A stretch of DNA of 64,000 nucleotides from an uncultured Senegalimassilia sp. (lineage in GTDB: Bacteria; Actinomycetota; Coriobacteriia; Coriobacteriales; Eggerthellaceae): contig NZ_CABQJR010000004.1 in assembly GCF_902464545.1 (NCBI RefSeq), positions 1 to 64,000 on the forward strand. Reading direction: 5' to 3'. The notes beneath the pieces are model-generated. The model ran no database searches, was not told the DNA's origin, and saw only the letters and a list, made by a program, of their open reading frames with translations. Every line of letters begins with the position of its first letter. The first letter of the stretch is position 1. The position numbers were made by a program, and so were the translations under genes. Of the stretch, positions 9,203 through 17,643 are shown piece after piece.

Positions 9203-10258
9203 CTATTTCGATCGCATGAGCGTCTGCTTGAGCGCCTGCGGGGTTTCGAGAACCTTCAGGCAGCCCATGACCACGTTCGTCAAAGCCGTCTCGCTCACCC
9301 ACACGGGAATCTCCAGCTTATCGGTAAGGTAGCGGTCCAAGCCGGAAAGCAGGCCGCCGCCGCCGGTGAGCAGGATGCCGTTCTGGATGATGTCCGATGC
9401 CAGGTCGGGGTTGGTCTTCTTGAACGTCTCCTTGATGTGCACCACCATCTCCTCGCACGGGGCGATGAGCGCCTGGCGCACATCCTCGGACTGGATGGTG
9501 ACTTCCTTGGGCTGCTCGGTGATGACGTCCTGGCCGGAGATGATCATGTCGCGCTCGCGGCCGTCTTCAAACGGCAGGATGGAGCCGATCTTGATCTTGA
9601 TGATCTCGGCGGTGCGCTCGCCGATCTTGATGCCCAGAAGGTCGCGCAGGTGCATGGCGATGGCCTCGTCCATACGGTTGCCGGCCAAGCGCAGGCTGGA
9701 GGACGTGACGATGCCGCCCAGGGAGATGACGGCCACCTCGGTGGTGCCACCGCCGATGTCGACGACCATGGAGCCGGTAGGCTCGGTGACGGGCAGGTCG
9801 GCGCCCATGGCAGCGGCCATAGGCTCCTCGATCAGGTACGCCTGGCGGGCACCCGCCTGCACGGCAGCCTCGAACACGGCGCGCTTCTCAACGGAGGTGG
9901 CGCCGCAAGGGATGCAGATGACGATGCGGGGCTTGGCCTGCCACGGATACTTGCGCGGCGCAGCCTTGTTGATGAACGCGCTGATCATAGCCTCGGTGAC
10001 GTCGTAATCGGCCACCACGCCGTCATGCAGCGGGTGCTCGGCCGAGAACGCATCGGGCGTATGGTTGATCATGTTCTTCGCCTCGTGGCCGACGGCCAAG
10101 ACGCGATGGGTGCTTTTCTCGATTGCGACGACGGAAGGCTCGTTGACGACGATGCCTTCGCCGGGAATGGCGACCAGGGTATTCGCGGTGCCGAGGTCGA
10201 TGGCCATGTCGCACGACATCTGGCCAGTAAGACCCGAGAAGAAATCCAAGAATGACAT
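9203..10258 (-). CDS. mreB: Actin-like cell-shape protein MreB
   Basis: 351 aa, full length for MreB. Actin-fold ATP-binding motifs are visible: phosphate 1 (MAIDLGTANTLV), phosphate 2 (VVDIGGGTTEVAVISLGG) and the adenosine motif (GILLTGGGGLLSGLD). It polymerises under the membrane and directs RodA/PBP2 during side-wall growth. It is the first gene of the elongasome operon, so the promoter should lie in the 10.26-10.5 kb gap. Confidence 0.96.
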   Translation of the reverse strand: MSFLDFFSGLTGQMSCDMAIDLGTANTLVAIPGEGIVVNEPSVVAIEKSTHRVLAVGHEAKNMINHTPDAFSAEHPLHDGVVADYDVTEAMISAFINKAAPRKYPWQAKPRIVICIPCGATSVEKRAVFEAAVQAGARQAYLIEEPMAAAMGADLPVTEPTGSMVVDIGGGTTEVAVISLGGIVTSSSLRLAGNRMDEAIAMHLRDLLGIKIGERTAEIIKIKIGSILPFEDGRERDMIISGQDVITEQPKEVTIQSEDVRQALIAPCEEMVVHIKETFKKTNPDLASDIIQNGILLTGGGGLLSGLDRYLTDKLEIPVWVSETALTNVVMGCLKVLETPQALKQTLMRSK

Positions 10259-10297
10259 GTAGGCAAACCCCTTGTGCTACGTTTCTAGTGAAACCAG

Positions 10298-10303
10298 ATT
10301 CTA
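10298..10303 (-). promoter_or_regulatory. Possible -10 box upstream of mreB
   Basis: On the minus strand TAGAAT lies about 40 bases before the mreB start, in the only gap large enough to hold the operon promoter. The -35 region is poor (no TTGACA-like hexamer at 16-18 bases), so this is tentative. The rest of the gap, 10304-10498, shows nothing further. Confidence 0.35.
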
Positions 10304-10498
10304 TCACAGGCAATTTTACCCGGTTTCCCAGCGCATGGAAATCCATCAGGGGTACGCATTAGGGATGACGAAGGGAGCCCCTGCTTTACGTCGAGCATCA
10401 AGGCCAAGCCGACAAGCACCGAGCAAACCGTACACAGCGCATCGCAAGCCGCTTCACCATTGCGCCAACAGAGCGCACCCGACCAGCCCCATCAAGAA

Positions 10499-10521
10499 GC
10501 GGCCCGCATTCCGCGGGCCGC
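10499..10521 (-). terminator. Terminator hairpin after hydA
   Basis: A perfect 9-bp stem GCGGCCCGC / GCGGGCCGC with a 5-base loop lies 24 bases after the hydA stop codon. On the minus strand only a weak T-rich tail (TTCTTG) follows, so termination may be partial. Confidence 0.6.
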
Positions 10522-10544
10522 CTTCGTTCGCATTATTCGGTTCT

Positions 10545-11840
10545 CTAGTGCACGCTGCAGCTGAAGCAGGGGTCGTAGGCTCGCACGAGCTTCTCGACCT
10601 CGGCGCGCACCTCCGGCGCCTCCGCGCCGTCGGCGATGAGCTTCTCGGCCAGCACGCGCATATCGGCCTCCAGGTTCGCGCAGTTCTGCGCCGTGGGGGT
10701 CATGATGGTGGCGTGCACCACGCGGCCGGCATCGTCCAGTTCGAGCTGATGGAACACCGTGCCTCGCGGCGCCTCGGTGAAGCCCGTGCCCACGCCTGCG
10801 CGCACGTCGAACGGCACCGGGGCGCTGCCGCCCTCGAACGGACCGTCGGGCTCGGCAAGCTTGCGGCACAGGTCGGCGCAGCGTCCCAGCGCGTCGAGCA
10901 CCTCCACTGCTTGGGCGACGTTGTTCAGGAACGGATTGCGCTCGGGCGGACGCAGGCCTGCCTTTGCCGCCGCCACCTTCGCCTCCTGCGAAAGCGCGCC
11001 CCACGATGCGTTGATGCGCGCCAGCGCGCCCGTGAAGTAGGTCTTCCCGGTCTGCCTGCAGCGGGCGAACAGCGCCGCGGAATGCGACACCTCGTACTCC
11101 TCGACCTGCTCGCAGGCCCTATCGGCGTCGAACGTGACGCCTGCGTCCAAGAAGCGCGCCCAACGGCTGTCGGCCACCGGGTAGCGGCCCTCGGCCACCA
11201 TGGCCATCATGTCGCCCTGGGTGGCGATATCGGGAACGGCGAAGCCGTTGAACAGGTCGACCACCGCACGGGCGAACTCGCGCTCGGCTTCCAGCTTGTC
11301 GGCCATAGCCAGGTACTCGTCGCGCGACGGCTCGTGGGTGAAGCCGCCCACCACCGCGGTGATCGGGTGGATGGAGCGCCCGCCCACCAGGTTGCACAGC
11401 TGGTTGCCCAACGACTTCAGGCCCAGCGCCTGGTCGAACAGCTCGGGGTTGGCCTTGGCCAGCGGGAACACGCTTGCCATGTCCAAAAAGTCGGGCGCGG
11501 CGAACACGAATAGGTGCGACGCATGGTTTTGCAGGTAGCTGCCGTACACCAGAAGCTCGCGCAGGGCGCGCGTGCGGTCGGTGACCTCCACGCCGACGAT
11601 GCGCTCGATGGCCAGGATGTCGGTGATCACGTGGCTTGCCGAGCAGATGCCGCACACGCGGCTGGCGATATACGGCACGTCGGCGAACTTGCGGCCCACC
11701 ACCATGGACTCGAACAGGCGTGCCGGCTCCACCACGTTCATCTCGCACGTTTCCACCGCACCGTCCTTGATGGACAGATGCACGTTGCCATGGCCCTCAA
11801 CGCGGGCGATATGGTCTACCGAAATGGCGGTCCTCGTCAT
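10545..11840 (-). CDS. hydA: [NiFe] hydrogenase large (alpha) subunit, group 3 type
   Basis: 431 aa. The N-terminal nickel ligands are in RVCGICSASH and the C-terminal ligands in DPCFSCSVH. The protein ends exactly at that histidine, so the usual C-terminal extension removed by a maturation protease is missing (see findings). The start at 11840 (MTRTAISVDHIARVEGHGNV) is backed by AGGAG ten bases upstream; an open frame continues upstream but reads through hydD in another frame. It carries the H2-activating NiFe site. The gene order B-G-D-A equals that of archaeal sulfhydrogenases, which makes a cytoplasmic NAD(P)-linked enzyme likely. Confidence 0.93.
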   Translation of the reverse strand: MTRTAISVDHIARVEGHGNVHLSIKDGAVETCEMNVVEPARLFESMVVGRKFADVPYIASRVCGICSASHVITDILAIERIVGVEVTDRTRALRELLVYGSYLQNHASHLFVFAAPDFLDMASVFPLAKANPELFDQALGLKSLGNQLCNLVGGRSIHPITAVVGGFTHEPSRDEYLAMADKLEAEREFARAVVDLFNGFAVPDIATQGDMMAMVAEGRYPVADSRWARFLDAGVTFDADRACEQVEEYEVSHSAALFARCRQTGKTYFTGALARINASWGALSQEAKVAAAKAGLRPPERNPFLNNVAQAVEVLDALGRCADLCRKLAEPDGPFEGGSAPVPFDVRAGVGTGFTEAPRGTVFHQLELDDAGRVVHATIMTPTAQNCANLEADMRVLAEKLIADGAEAPEVRAEVEKLVRAYDPCFSCSVH

Positions 11841-11853
11841 ATCGATTCGTCTC

Positions 11854-12636
11854 CTATTCGCGCGCCGACTGCCCGCGTTCAACCTGGTTGAACAGCGCCA
11901 GCGCCTCGTCGAAATCGTCCGGGTCCACGCCCGCGCGTTCGCACGCGGCGCGCGCGGCGTCAAGGTTGGCGTCGGGGGAAAGCCCGCGGCAGCCGTTGCA
12001 CGCCCGCCCAAGGTTCACGCACTTCGCGCCGCAGCCGGCAACCGTCACCAAGCCCAGGCACAGCTGGCCTTGGTCGAAGAAGCAGTCGGTGCCGTTGCGC
12101 TTGCACTGCCCGCACATGGTGCCCGTGCGGTCGAACTTGTTCGAGCCGTACAGCGCGCGCTGCAACACGTCGATGAAGTCCATGGTGTCGATCGGGCAGC
12201 AGCGCACCGTGTGGTCGACGTCGATGACCGCGCCGACCGGGCGCGGCACCACCATGGAGCCGCATGCCGCCGGCACGTCCTGGTACACCTGGCTCGGACG
12301 CTTGAAGAAGTTGCGCGCCGCGATGCCGGGGATGCCGGCAGTGGCGGCGCAAGAGCCCAAGGCGATGATGCACTTGGCGCGCTCGCGCAGCTTGCGCACC
12401 GTGGCCTCGGCTTCCTCGGTGGTCACGGCGCCCTCGATGACGGCCACGTCGAACTCCTCCGGCATGGGCTCGCTCGAAGCCAGCTGCCAGTAACGCAGGT
12501 CGATCTGGCCGAGCACATCGGTCAGGTGCTCCTCGACGTTGGTGATCTGGAGCTGGCAGCCGAAGCAGCTGGCAAGCCCGACCACCACAACGCGCGGAAG
12601 GTCGCGCGCCTGGCGCTCGTCGTTTGCGCATCCCAT
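11854..12636 (-). CDS. hydD: [NiFe] hydrogenase small (delta) subunit
   Basis: About 260 aa. CFGCQLQI at the N-terminus, ALGSCAATAGIPG, and later Cys groups (VRCCPID, CGQCKRNGTDC, CGAKCVNLGRACNGC) match the small subunit/NuoB-like family, which passes electrons from the NiFe site through [4Fe-4S] clusters. I prefer the ATG at 12636 because GGGAGG stands seven bases before it; an in-frame ATG at 12651 sits right after the hydG stop but has no ribosome site of its own. There is no Tat signal, which fits a cytoplasmic enzyme. Confidence 0.92.
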   Translation of the reverse strand: MGCANDERQARDLPRVVVVGLASCFGCQLQITNVEEHLTDVLGQIDLRYWQLASSEPMPEEFDVAVIEGAVTTEEAEATVRKLRERAKCIIALGSCAATAGIPGIAARNFFKRPSQVYQDVPAACGSMVVPRPVGAVIDVDHTVRCCPIDTMDFIDVLQRALYGSNKFDRTGTMCGQCKRNGTDCFFDQGQLCLGLVTVAGCGAKCVNLGRACNGCRGLSPDANLDAARAACERAGVDPDDFDEALALFNQVERGQSARE

Positions 12637-12651
12637 GTTCGTGCCTCCCAT

Positions 12652-13563
12652 CTACATCGACCCCTGGATGTTCTTCGCTTCCCAATAGTTGAACACGGGC
12701 CCGTCGATGCAGCAGTACTGGTGCCCGATCTGGCAGTGGCCGCACTTGCCCATGCCGCACTTCATGTGGCGCTCGAAGCTCATGTAGATATGGTCGTAGC
12801 TGATGCCCTTCTTGCGCATCTCGGCGACCACGAAGCGGTACATCACCGGCGGGCCGCACACCGCGCCGAAGGTGTTCGCCGGGCTGATCTCAAGATGCTC
12901 GAAGGGCTTGGTGACCAGGCCCACTTCGCCATCCCACGTGTCGTCGGGGTTGTCGACGGTCAGGTACAGGTCGAAGTCCTTGCGATGACGCCACATCTCG
13001 AACTGGTTGCGAAACATGACCTCAGAGGGGTTCTTCGAACCGTAGATGATGGTGACCTTGCCGAAGTCGCTGCGCTCGTCGTGGATGTTGTTGATAAGGC
13101 TGCGAAGCGGCGCGATGCCCAGGCCGCCTGCCACCAGCAGGATGTCGTGGCCCTTCATCTCCTCGAACGGGAAGCCGCGGCCGAAGGGCCCGCGGATGCC
13201 CACGATGTCGCCGCACTGCATCTTGTGCAGCGCCTCGGTGAAACGACCGGCGCGACGCACGCACAGCTCGATGAAGCCGCGCTTGGAGGGGCTTGACGAG
13301 ATGGAGATGGGAGCCTCGCCCACGCCGAAGATGGTCAGCTCGACGAACTGGCCCGGCTCATGGCGGAACGCCTCGCGGATGCGCTCGTCGATCAGGCGGA
13401 ACTCGAACAGCTTCTCGGTTGCCGTTAACTCGGTGATGGATGTGATGCGCGCCGGCCACGGGCGATACGGGTTAGCGGCCATGAGCTCCTGCCCCGTCAT
13501 GGCAGCCGGCTCATCGTGGTACGGCGATACGACCACGGGGTTGAAATCGGTGTTAGCAGGCAC
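12652..13563 (-). CDS. hydG: Hydrogenase gamma subunit, FAD/NAD(P)-binding reductase
   Basis: 303 aa. An FAD-binding barrel (PGQFVELTIFGVGEAPISIS) is followed by a nucleotide-binding domain (LLVAGGLGIAPLRSLINNI; GAVCGPPVMYRF) and a C-terminal [2Fe-2S]-type Cys set CGMGKCGHCQIGHQYCC. This is the ferredoxin-NADP reductase-like subunit of sulfhydrogenases that exchanges electrons with NAD(P)(H). Its start overlaps the end of hydB by 11 bases, which implies translational coupling. Confidence 0.92.
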   Translation of the reverse strand: MPANTDFNPVVVSPYHDEPAAMTGQELMAANPYRPWPARITSITELTATEKLFEFRLIDERIREAFRHEPGQFVELTIFGVGEAPISISSSPSKRGFIELCVRRAGRFTEALHKMQCGDIVGIRGPFGRGFPFEEMKGHDILLVAGGLGIAPLRSLINNIHDERSDFGKVTIIYGSKNPSEVMFRNQFEMWRHRKDFDLYLTVDNPDDTWDGEVGLVTKPFEHLEISPANTFGAVCGPPVMYRFVVAEMRKKGISYDHIYMSFERHMKCGMGKCGHCQIGHQYCCIDGPVFNYWEAKNIQGSM

Positions 13564-14590
13564 CTTCGGCCCCCTTCTTCTCGAAGAACTCCAGCACGCG
13601 AATGGGGTTGATGTCGGCCTTGCACGCCTTCACGCAGCGTCCGCAGCCCACGCACAACATGCGGTCGTAGGTTGCCAAAAAGCCATTGAGCTTGTGATAC
13701 ATGCGATGACGCACGCGCTCGCGACCCGTGGGGCGGAAGTTGTGGCCGCCGGCCACCACGGCGAACTGCGGCGAAGTGCACGCATCCCAGATACGCTGAC
13801 GCTCGCCGGTTTGGCCGTCGGGGTCGAGCACGTCCTGGATGTCGAAGCAGAAGCACGTCGGGCACACGGCGGCACAGGCGTTGCAGGCCAGGCACTTGCT
13901 GCCCAGCTCCTCCCAAAACGGATCGGAGTGAAACGCGTCCATGAGCATGGCCACGTCCTGAATCTCGGGGATCTCGGGATTGAATGCAGCCTGACGCGCA
14001 CGCGTGGCGTGGCGGAACTCGATACGGTCCTCGTTGGTGGCATCGCGCAGGTCGACCGCGGACTCGAGGATGTTGGCGGCCTCGACGCTGGAGATGCTGA
14101 CCAAGAACTTATCGCCCAGGCGATGAAGGAACAGATCATAGCCGAAACGCGCCTCGTCGGCATCCCACAGGTTGCAGAAGCAATCGGAGTCGGGGCTGCA
14201 CGACACGCCCACGATCAACGTGGCGGCGCGGCGGGCCTTGTAGTACGGATCGGGATAACGCCCGTCGCGGAACACCAGGTCCAGACGGTTGATGGCGTTG
14301 ATGTCGCACGCATGGGCGCCGAAGATCACGCGCGGGACCACTTCCTCCTGAAAATCGGCCACCTCGTTGGTGGCGGCGTTGTAACGCATAAGCGTTTCGG
14401 TGGGAGGAAGGAAGTAGCGCTTCGGCGATGCGAGCGTGGTGTCGTAGGCCAGGTCCATCTCGTCAGGCGAGCTGATGGCCTCGAACGAAAAGTGCGCACC
14501 GCGCTTCACGGGGGCCACGACCTCGTAGCCGTCCATGAATGCCGACACCAATGCGGGTAGCTCCGCGGCGTCGAAAACTCGATAGAGCAT
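13553..14590 (-). CDS. hydB: Hydrogenase beta subunit, 4Fe-4S electron-transfer protein
   Basis: 345 aa. Two C-terminal ferredoxin-like clusters are visible: CLACNACAAVCPTCFCFD at about 235 and CVGCGRCVKACKADINP at about 315. The N-terminal domain has further Cys (VSCSPDSDCFC). It matches the anaerobic-sulfite-reductase-A / sulfhydrogenase beta family, which wires the FAD subunit to the small subunit. It is the first gene of the four-gene operon. No hydrogenase maturation genes are in the window. Confidence 0.9.
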   Translation of the reverse strand: MLYRVFDAAELPALVSAFMDGYEVVAPVKRGAHFSFEAISSPDEMDLAYDTTLASPKRYFLPPTETLMRYNAATNEVADFQEEVVPRVIFGAHACDINAINRLDLVFRDGRYPDPYYKARRAATLIVGVSCSPDSDCFCNLWDADEARFGYDLFLHRLGDKFLVSISSVEAANILESAVDLRDATNEDRIEFRHATRARQAAFNPEIPEIQDVAMLMDAFHSDPFWEELGSKCLACNACAAVCPTCFCFDIQDVLDPDGQTGERQRIWDACTSPQFAVVAGGHNFRPTGRERVRHRMYHKLNGFLATYDRMLCVGCGRCVKACKADINPIRVLEFFEKKGAEGAC

Positions 14591-14734
14591 GTTTCATCCG
14601 TTTCTCGTCTTACGGCATTGCGGGCTCCGATGACGCAAGCACCCGCATGGTGCTTGCAAGCGGCACGGCCACCCCCTTAAGGCAGCGCACCGATGGCAAC
14701 ACGCGTGAACAGTATTCCAGCATCCCGCCTAATC

Positions 14735-14770
14735 AAAAAGCCCTTTGCCCGCTTGAGCGGGCAAAGGGCT
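14735..14770 (-). terminator. Strong intrinsic terminator after ndk
   Basis: A 15-bp stem (AGCCCTTTGCCCGCT with its complement) with a very small loop is followed on the minus strand by TTTTT. It lies 27 bases past the ndk stop and also insulates the hydrogenase operon. Confidence 0.9.
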
Positions 14771-14796
14771 TCCAAAGTTGCAGGATGCCGTTCGGC

Positions 14797-15201
14797 TTAT
14801 GCGAAGAAGATGCCGATCTCGCGCTCAGCGGACTCCGGGGAGTCGGAGCCGTGAATAACATTCTCGTCCATAATCAGACCGAAATCGCCGCGAATCGTGC
14901 CGGGGGCAGCTTCAGCCGGATTAGTGGCGCCCATGAGGGTGCGCACCTTGGCGACGGCGCCCTCGCCGGAGATGACCATCTTCACGACCGGGCCGGAGGT
15001 GATGTAGGAGATGAGGCCGTCGTAGAACGGCTTGCCCTCGTGCTCGGCGTAGTTGGCCTTGGCCTGGTCAAGCGTCACCATGCCCAGCTCCATGCGCTCG
15101 ACGGTCAGGCCGGCGCGCTCGAAGCGGTTGACGATCTCGCCGATGTGGCCGTTGCGCACACCGTCGGGCTTGATCATGCTGTAGGTCTTCTGGATAGCCA
15201 T
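14797..15201 (-). CDS. ndk: Nucleoside diphosphate kinase
   Basis: 134 aa, normal family length. KTYSMIKPDGVRNGHIGEI at the N-terminus and the active-site histidine motif NVIHGSDSPESAEREI near the C-terminus are diagnostic. It transfers the terminal phosphate of ATP to other (d)NDPs through a phospho-histidine. The start has a good upstream site (AGAAAGG). It appears to be transcribed alone and ends at a strong terminator. Confidence 0.97.
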   Translation of the reverse strand: MAIQKTYSMIKPDGVRNGHIGEIVNRFERAGLTVERMELGMVTLDQAKANYAEHEGKPFYDGLISYITSGPVVKMVISGEGAVAKVRTLMGATNPAEAAPGTIRGDFGLIMDENVIHGSDSPESAEREIGIFFA

Positions 15202-15343
15202 GATTGGTACCTTTCTTCTTATCTCTTATCCCAAGCGCCCGTTTCCACGGGCGCAGGTTACCTTGGTTGCGGCTTCGAAGCTTGACTGCGCATTGAGCCG
15301 TTTGAGACATGCCCGGACGCGAAGCCCGCAGCTCGTCGAGCCG

Positions 15344-16732
15344 TTAGTTCTGGCTGGGGAAATACAGCTCCACGTTGCTGACCTTCCAACCGATGAGGTC
15401 GCGCACCATGGACAGCTTGTACTGCATCTGCCCGCCTTGTTCGGTCTCGGCGGACACGTACACGGTGGAATCGGTCATGGACTTCTCCACGGCGTTGATG
15501 GTGGGTGCGGAATCCTTCACCAGCGAGTTGGTCATGGAAGCGGCGGACGTTTCGCTTACCTCGGCGGAATACAGCGCAGAGGCGTTATCCGGGTTGGCGA
15601 ACAGCTGCGTTGCCACGCTGTCCTGGCTGGGGTAGCCCCAACCCTGCGTGTACATGAACAGCGCGCCGCCGAAGGCCGCCACCACGAGCAGGATGATGAC
15701 CACGAAGATCTTCAGGCCCACGTTGCGGCGCTTGCGATCGCGCTTGGCAACGCCCTTGGACCACTGCTCCAACTCCTCGTCGGAGGCGCTGAAGAAGCGA
15801 TCGTCGCCCGCTGCCGCGCCGTACTGGCCGGCATCGGCGGCGTAGGGGTCGCCGTAATAGTACGGATCGGCCTGCTGGGCCGCGTAGGGGTCCTGTTCGG
15901 CGTACATGGCGGAGCCGTCGGCTGCCACATCGATGCCGGAAAGGTCCGCCGAATCGGAGGGCGCTGCGCCGCCGGGAACCAAAACCGGGGCCATGACCTG
16001 GGTGATCTCGGACGTGCCCTGGGCGACGGCCGCCACCGCGCGCTGGTAATCGACGCTTGCGGAGTCGGACAGGAAATACGTCTTGTCGGCGATGGACTCC
16101 TCGAAGGCGTTGACGGCCTTCTGCATCTGGCCGGTTGCGACGTAGGCCTGGCCGAGGTTGGCGTACAGGCGGTTGCGCATCTCGGGCTGCATGTCGAACT
16201 GCAGGGCACTTTCATAGGACGACACCGCATCGGCGGCACGATTGAGTGCCATGAAGCACACGCCCAGGTTCAGCAGGGCCTTGGTGGGGTCGGGGTTGGC
16301 CTCGTCAAGGGCGGCGTTGCGGAATGCCACGCCGGCCTCGGCGGTCTTGCCCATCTTCAGAAGCGCGTTGCCCATGCCCGTGTAGGCCTTGTAGGCGGAA
16401 TCGTACTTCGCATTGGAAGCTGCCGCCTCGAAGTTGGCCACGGCGTCCTCGTAGTCGTGCAGGGCGGCGTAGGCCATGCCCAGGTTGTAATGCACGCCGC
16501 CTCGGGCGTCGTAGGCCTCGTCGGCCACGGCCTGACCGTATGCCTGGATGGCCTCGTTGGGCTGCTTGAGCTTCACCAGGCAGTTGCCCATCTGGTGGTA
16601 CAGCTGACCCATCTCGCCGGGGGCAAGGGGGTTGGCCTCGTCCTGCAAGCACTGCTGGTAGGTCTCCAAGGCGCCTTGGAAGTCCTTCTGCGCATACGCT
16701 GCGCGGGCTTGCTGGAATAACTGGTTGTTCAT
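15344..16732 (-). CDS. TPR-repeat membrane protein
   Basis: 462 aa. The first 230 residues hold at least six tetratricopeptide repeats (for example GEMGQLYHQMGNCLVKLKQP and GGVHYNLGMAYAALHDYEDA). A linker rich in Asp, Ala and Tyr follows (about 250-320), then one membrane helix (about 350-372, VFVVIILLVVAAFGGALFM-like) and an outside domain of about 90 residues. TPRs on the inside and a small outer domain suggest a scaffold or sensor at the membrane. I do not recognise the outer domain. Confidence 0.75.
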   Translation of the reverse strand: MNNQLFQQARAAYAQKDFQGALETYQQCLQDEANPLAPGEMGQLYHQMGNCLVKLKQPNEAIQAYGQAVADEAYDARGGVHYNLGMAYAALHDYEDAVANFEAAASNAKYDSAYKAYTGMGNALLKMGKTAEAGVAFRNAALDEANPDPTKALLNLGVCFMALNRAADAVSSYESALQFDMQPEMRNRLYANLGQAYVATGQMQKAVNAFEESIADKTYFLSDSASVDYQRAVAAVAQGTSEITQVMAPVLVPGGAAPSDSADLSGIDVAADGSAMYAEQDPYAAQQADPYYYGDPYAADAGQYGAAAGDDRFFSASDEELEQWSKGVAKRDRKRRNVGLKIFVVIILLVVAAFGGALFMYTQGWGYPSQDSVATQLFANPDNASALYSAEVSETSAASMTNSLVKDSAPTINAVEKSMTDSTVYVSAETEQGGQMQYKLSMVRDLIGWKVSNVELYFPSQN

Positions 16733-16780
16733 CTGGATCCTTCGCTATCTTGTACGCTTCGAAATGCTGCGTCTAGCAGG

Positions 16781-17314
16781 TTATTCGGCGGCGTTCTCGA
16801 TCTCGATGCCCTCGATCACATCGCCGACGCGAAGCTGGGCGATGACGTCCATGCCCTCGATGGTCTGGCCGAACACGGTGTAGCCGCTGTCCAGCATGGG
16901 CTGGGCGCCCAAGCACAGGTAGAACTGCGAACCCGCGGAATCGGGGTTCTGGCTGCGGGCCATGGCCAGCGCGCCGTCGGCGTGGTGGTTGTTGGGGTTG
17001 GTGGAGTACTCCTCCTTGATGCAGTAGCCCGGGCCGCCGGTGCCGAGGCCGGCGAAGGGGTTGCCGGCGGCGGCGATGACCTGATCGGTATCAAGGTCGC
17101 GCGTGTTGGGGCAGCCGCCCTGGATGACGAAGCCCGGCACGTAGCGGTGGAACTTCAGGTTGTCGTAGAAGCCCTTGGTGGCAAGCTCGACGAAGTTGCC
17201 GACGTGGATGGGGGCGTCCTTGCCCGCCAGCTGCACGCGGATGTCGCCCTTGGAGGTTTTGATGACGGCGATCTCATCGCCGGTGGGCTGATACGCGGGA
17301 GTGTACAAAGCCAT
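16781..17314 (-). CDS. Cyclophilin-type peptidyl-prolyl cis-trans isomerase
   Basis: 177 aa. The cyclophilin core is clear: FHRYVPGFVIQGGCPN, then ALAMARSQNPDSAGSQFYL and FGQTIEGMDVI. There is no signal peptide, so a cytoplasmic folding helper is expected. The start at 17314 has GGAG seven bases before it; an upstream open extension to 17629 is low-complexity and crosses a terminator, so it is rejected. Confidence 0.94.
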   Translation of the reverse strand: MALYTPAYQPTGDEIAVIKTSKGDIRVQLAGKDAPIHVGNFVELATKGFYDNLKFHRYVPGFVIQGGCPNTRDLDTDQVIAAAGNPFAGLGTGGPGYCIKEEYSTNPNNHHADGALAMARSQNPDSAGSQFYLCLGAQPMLDSGYTVFGQTIEGMDVIAQLRVGDVIEGIEIENAAE

Positions 17315-17365
17315 GGGACTTCTCCTTTTCTCAAGCCGGCCCCGACGTTTGCCGGAGGCCTTCGC

Positions 17366-17392
17366 GAAAACGCCCGCGCAGAAGGCGGGCGT
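17366..17392 (-). terminator. Terminator after the RNA methyltransferase gene
   Basis: On the minus strand an 8-bp stem ACGCCCGC / GCGGGCGT with a short loop is followed by TTTT. It lies 250 bases downstream of the methyltransferase stop and just before the isomerase gene. The stretch between (17393-17643) holds no gene that I can support. Confidence 0.7.
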
Positions 17393-17643
17393 TGCTTTAA
17401 ACGAATCTCGTGACATGTAGTTTAGCAGCTTGGGGCCGACCGCGGCGAAACCTGAAAACGCCTGCGGGGAAAAACCGTAGAACGCACAAACGGGGCCTGG
17501 GTGCCGGCAAGCGGCTCGGAGGCGCCGCGCGGACGCCCCGCCGGCGCGCACAAACGCGGCGCTGCAGCGCCGTGCGTGCATTCCTGCCCGGCCCACGCAA
17601 ACCCGGGCCCTGCGAACGCCGAACCGCACGAACGCACCGATGC

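Noticed and set aside
17315..17629. N-terminal extension of the isomerase
   Set aside because: Crosses a terminator and is Arg/Ala/Cys-rich low-complexity sequence.
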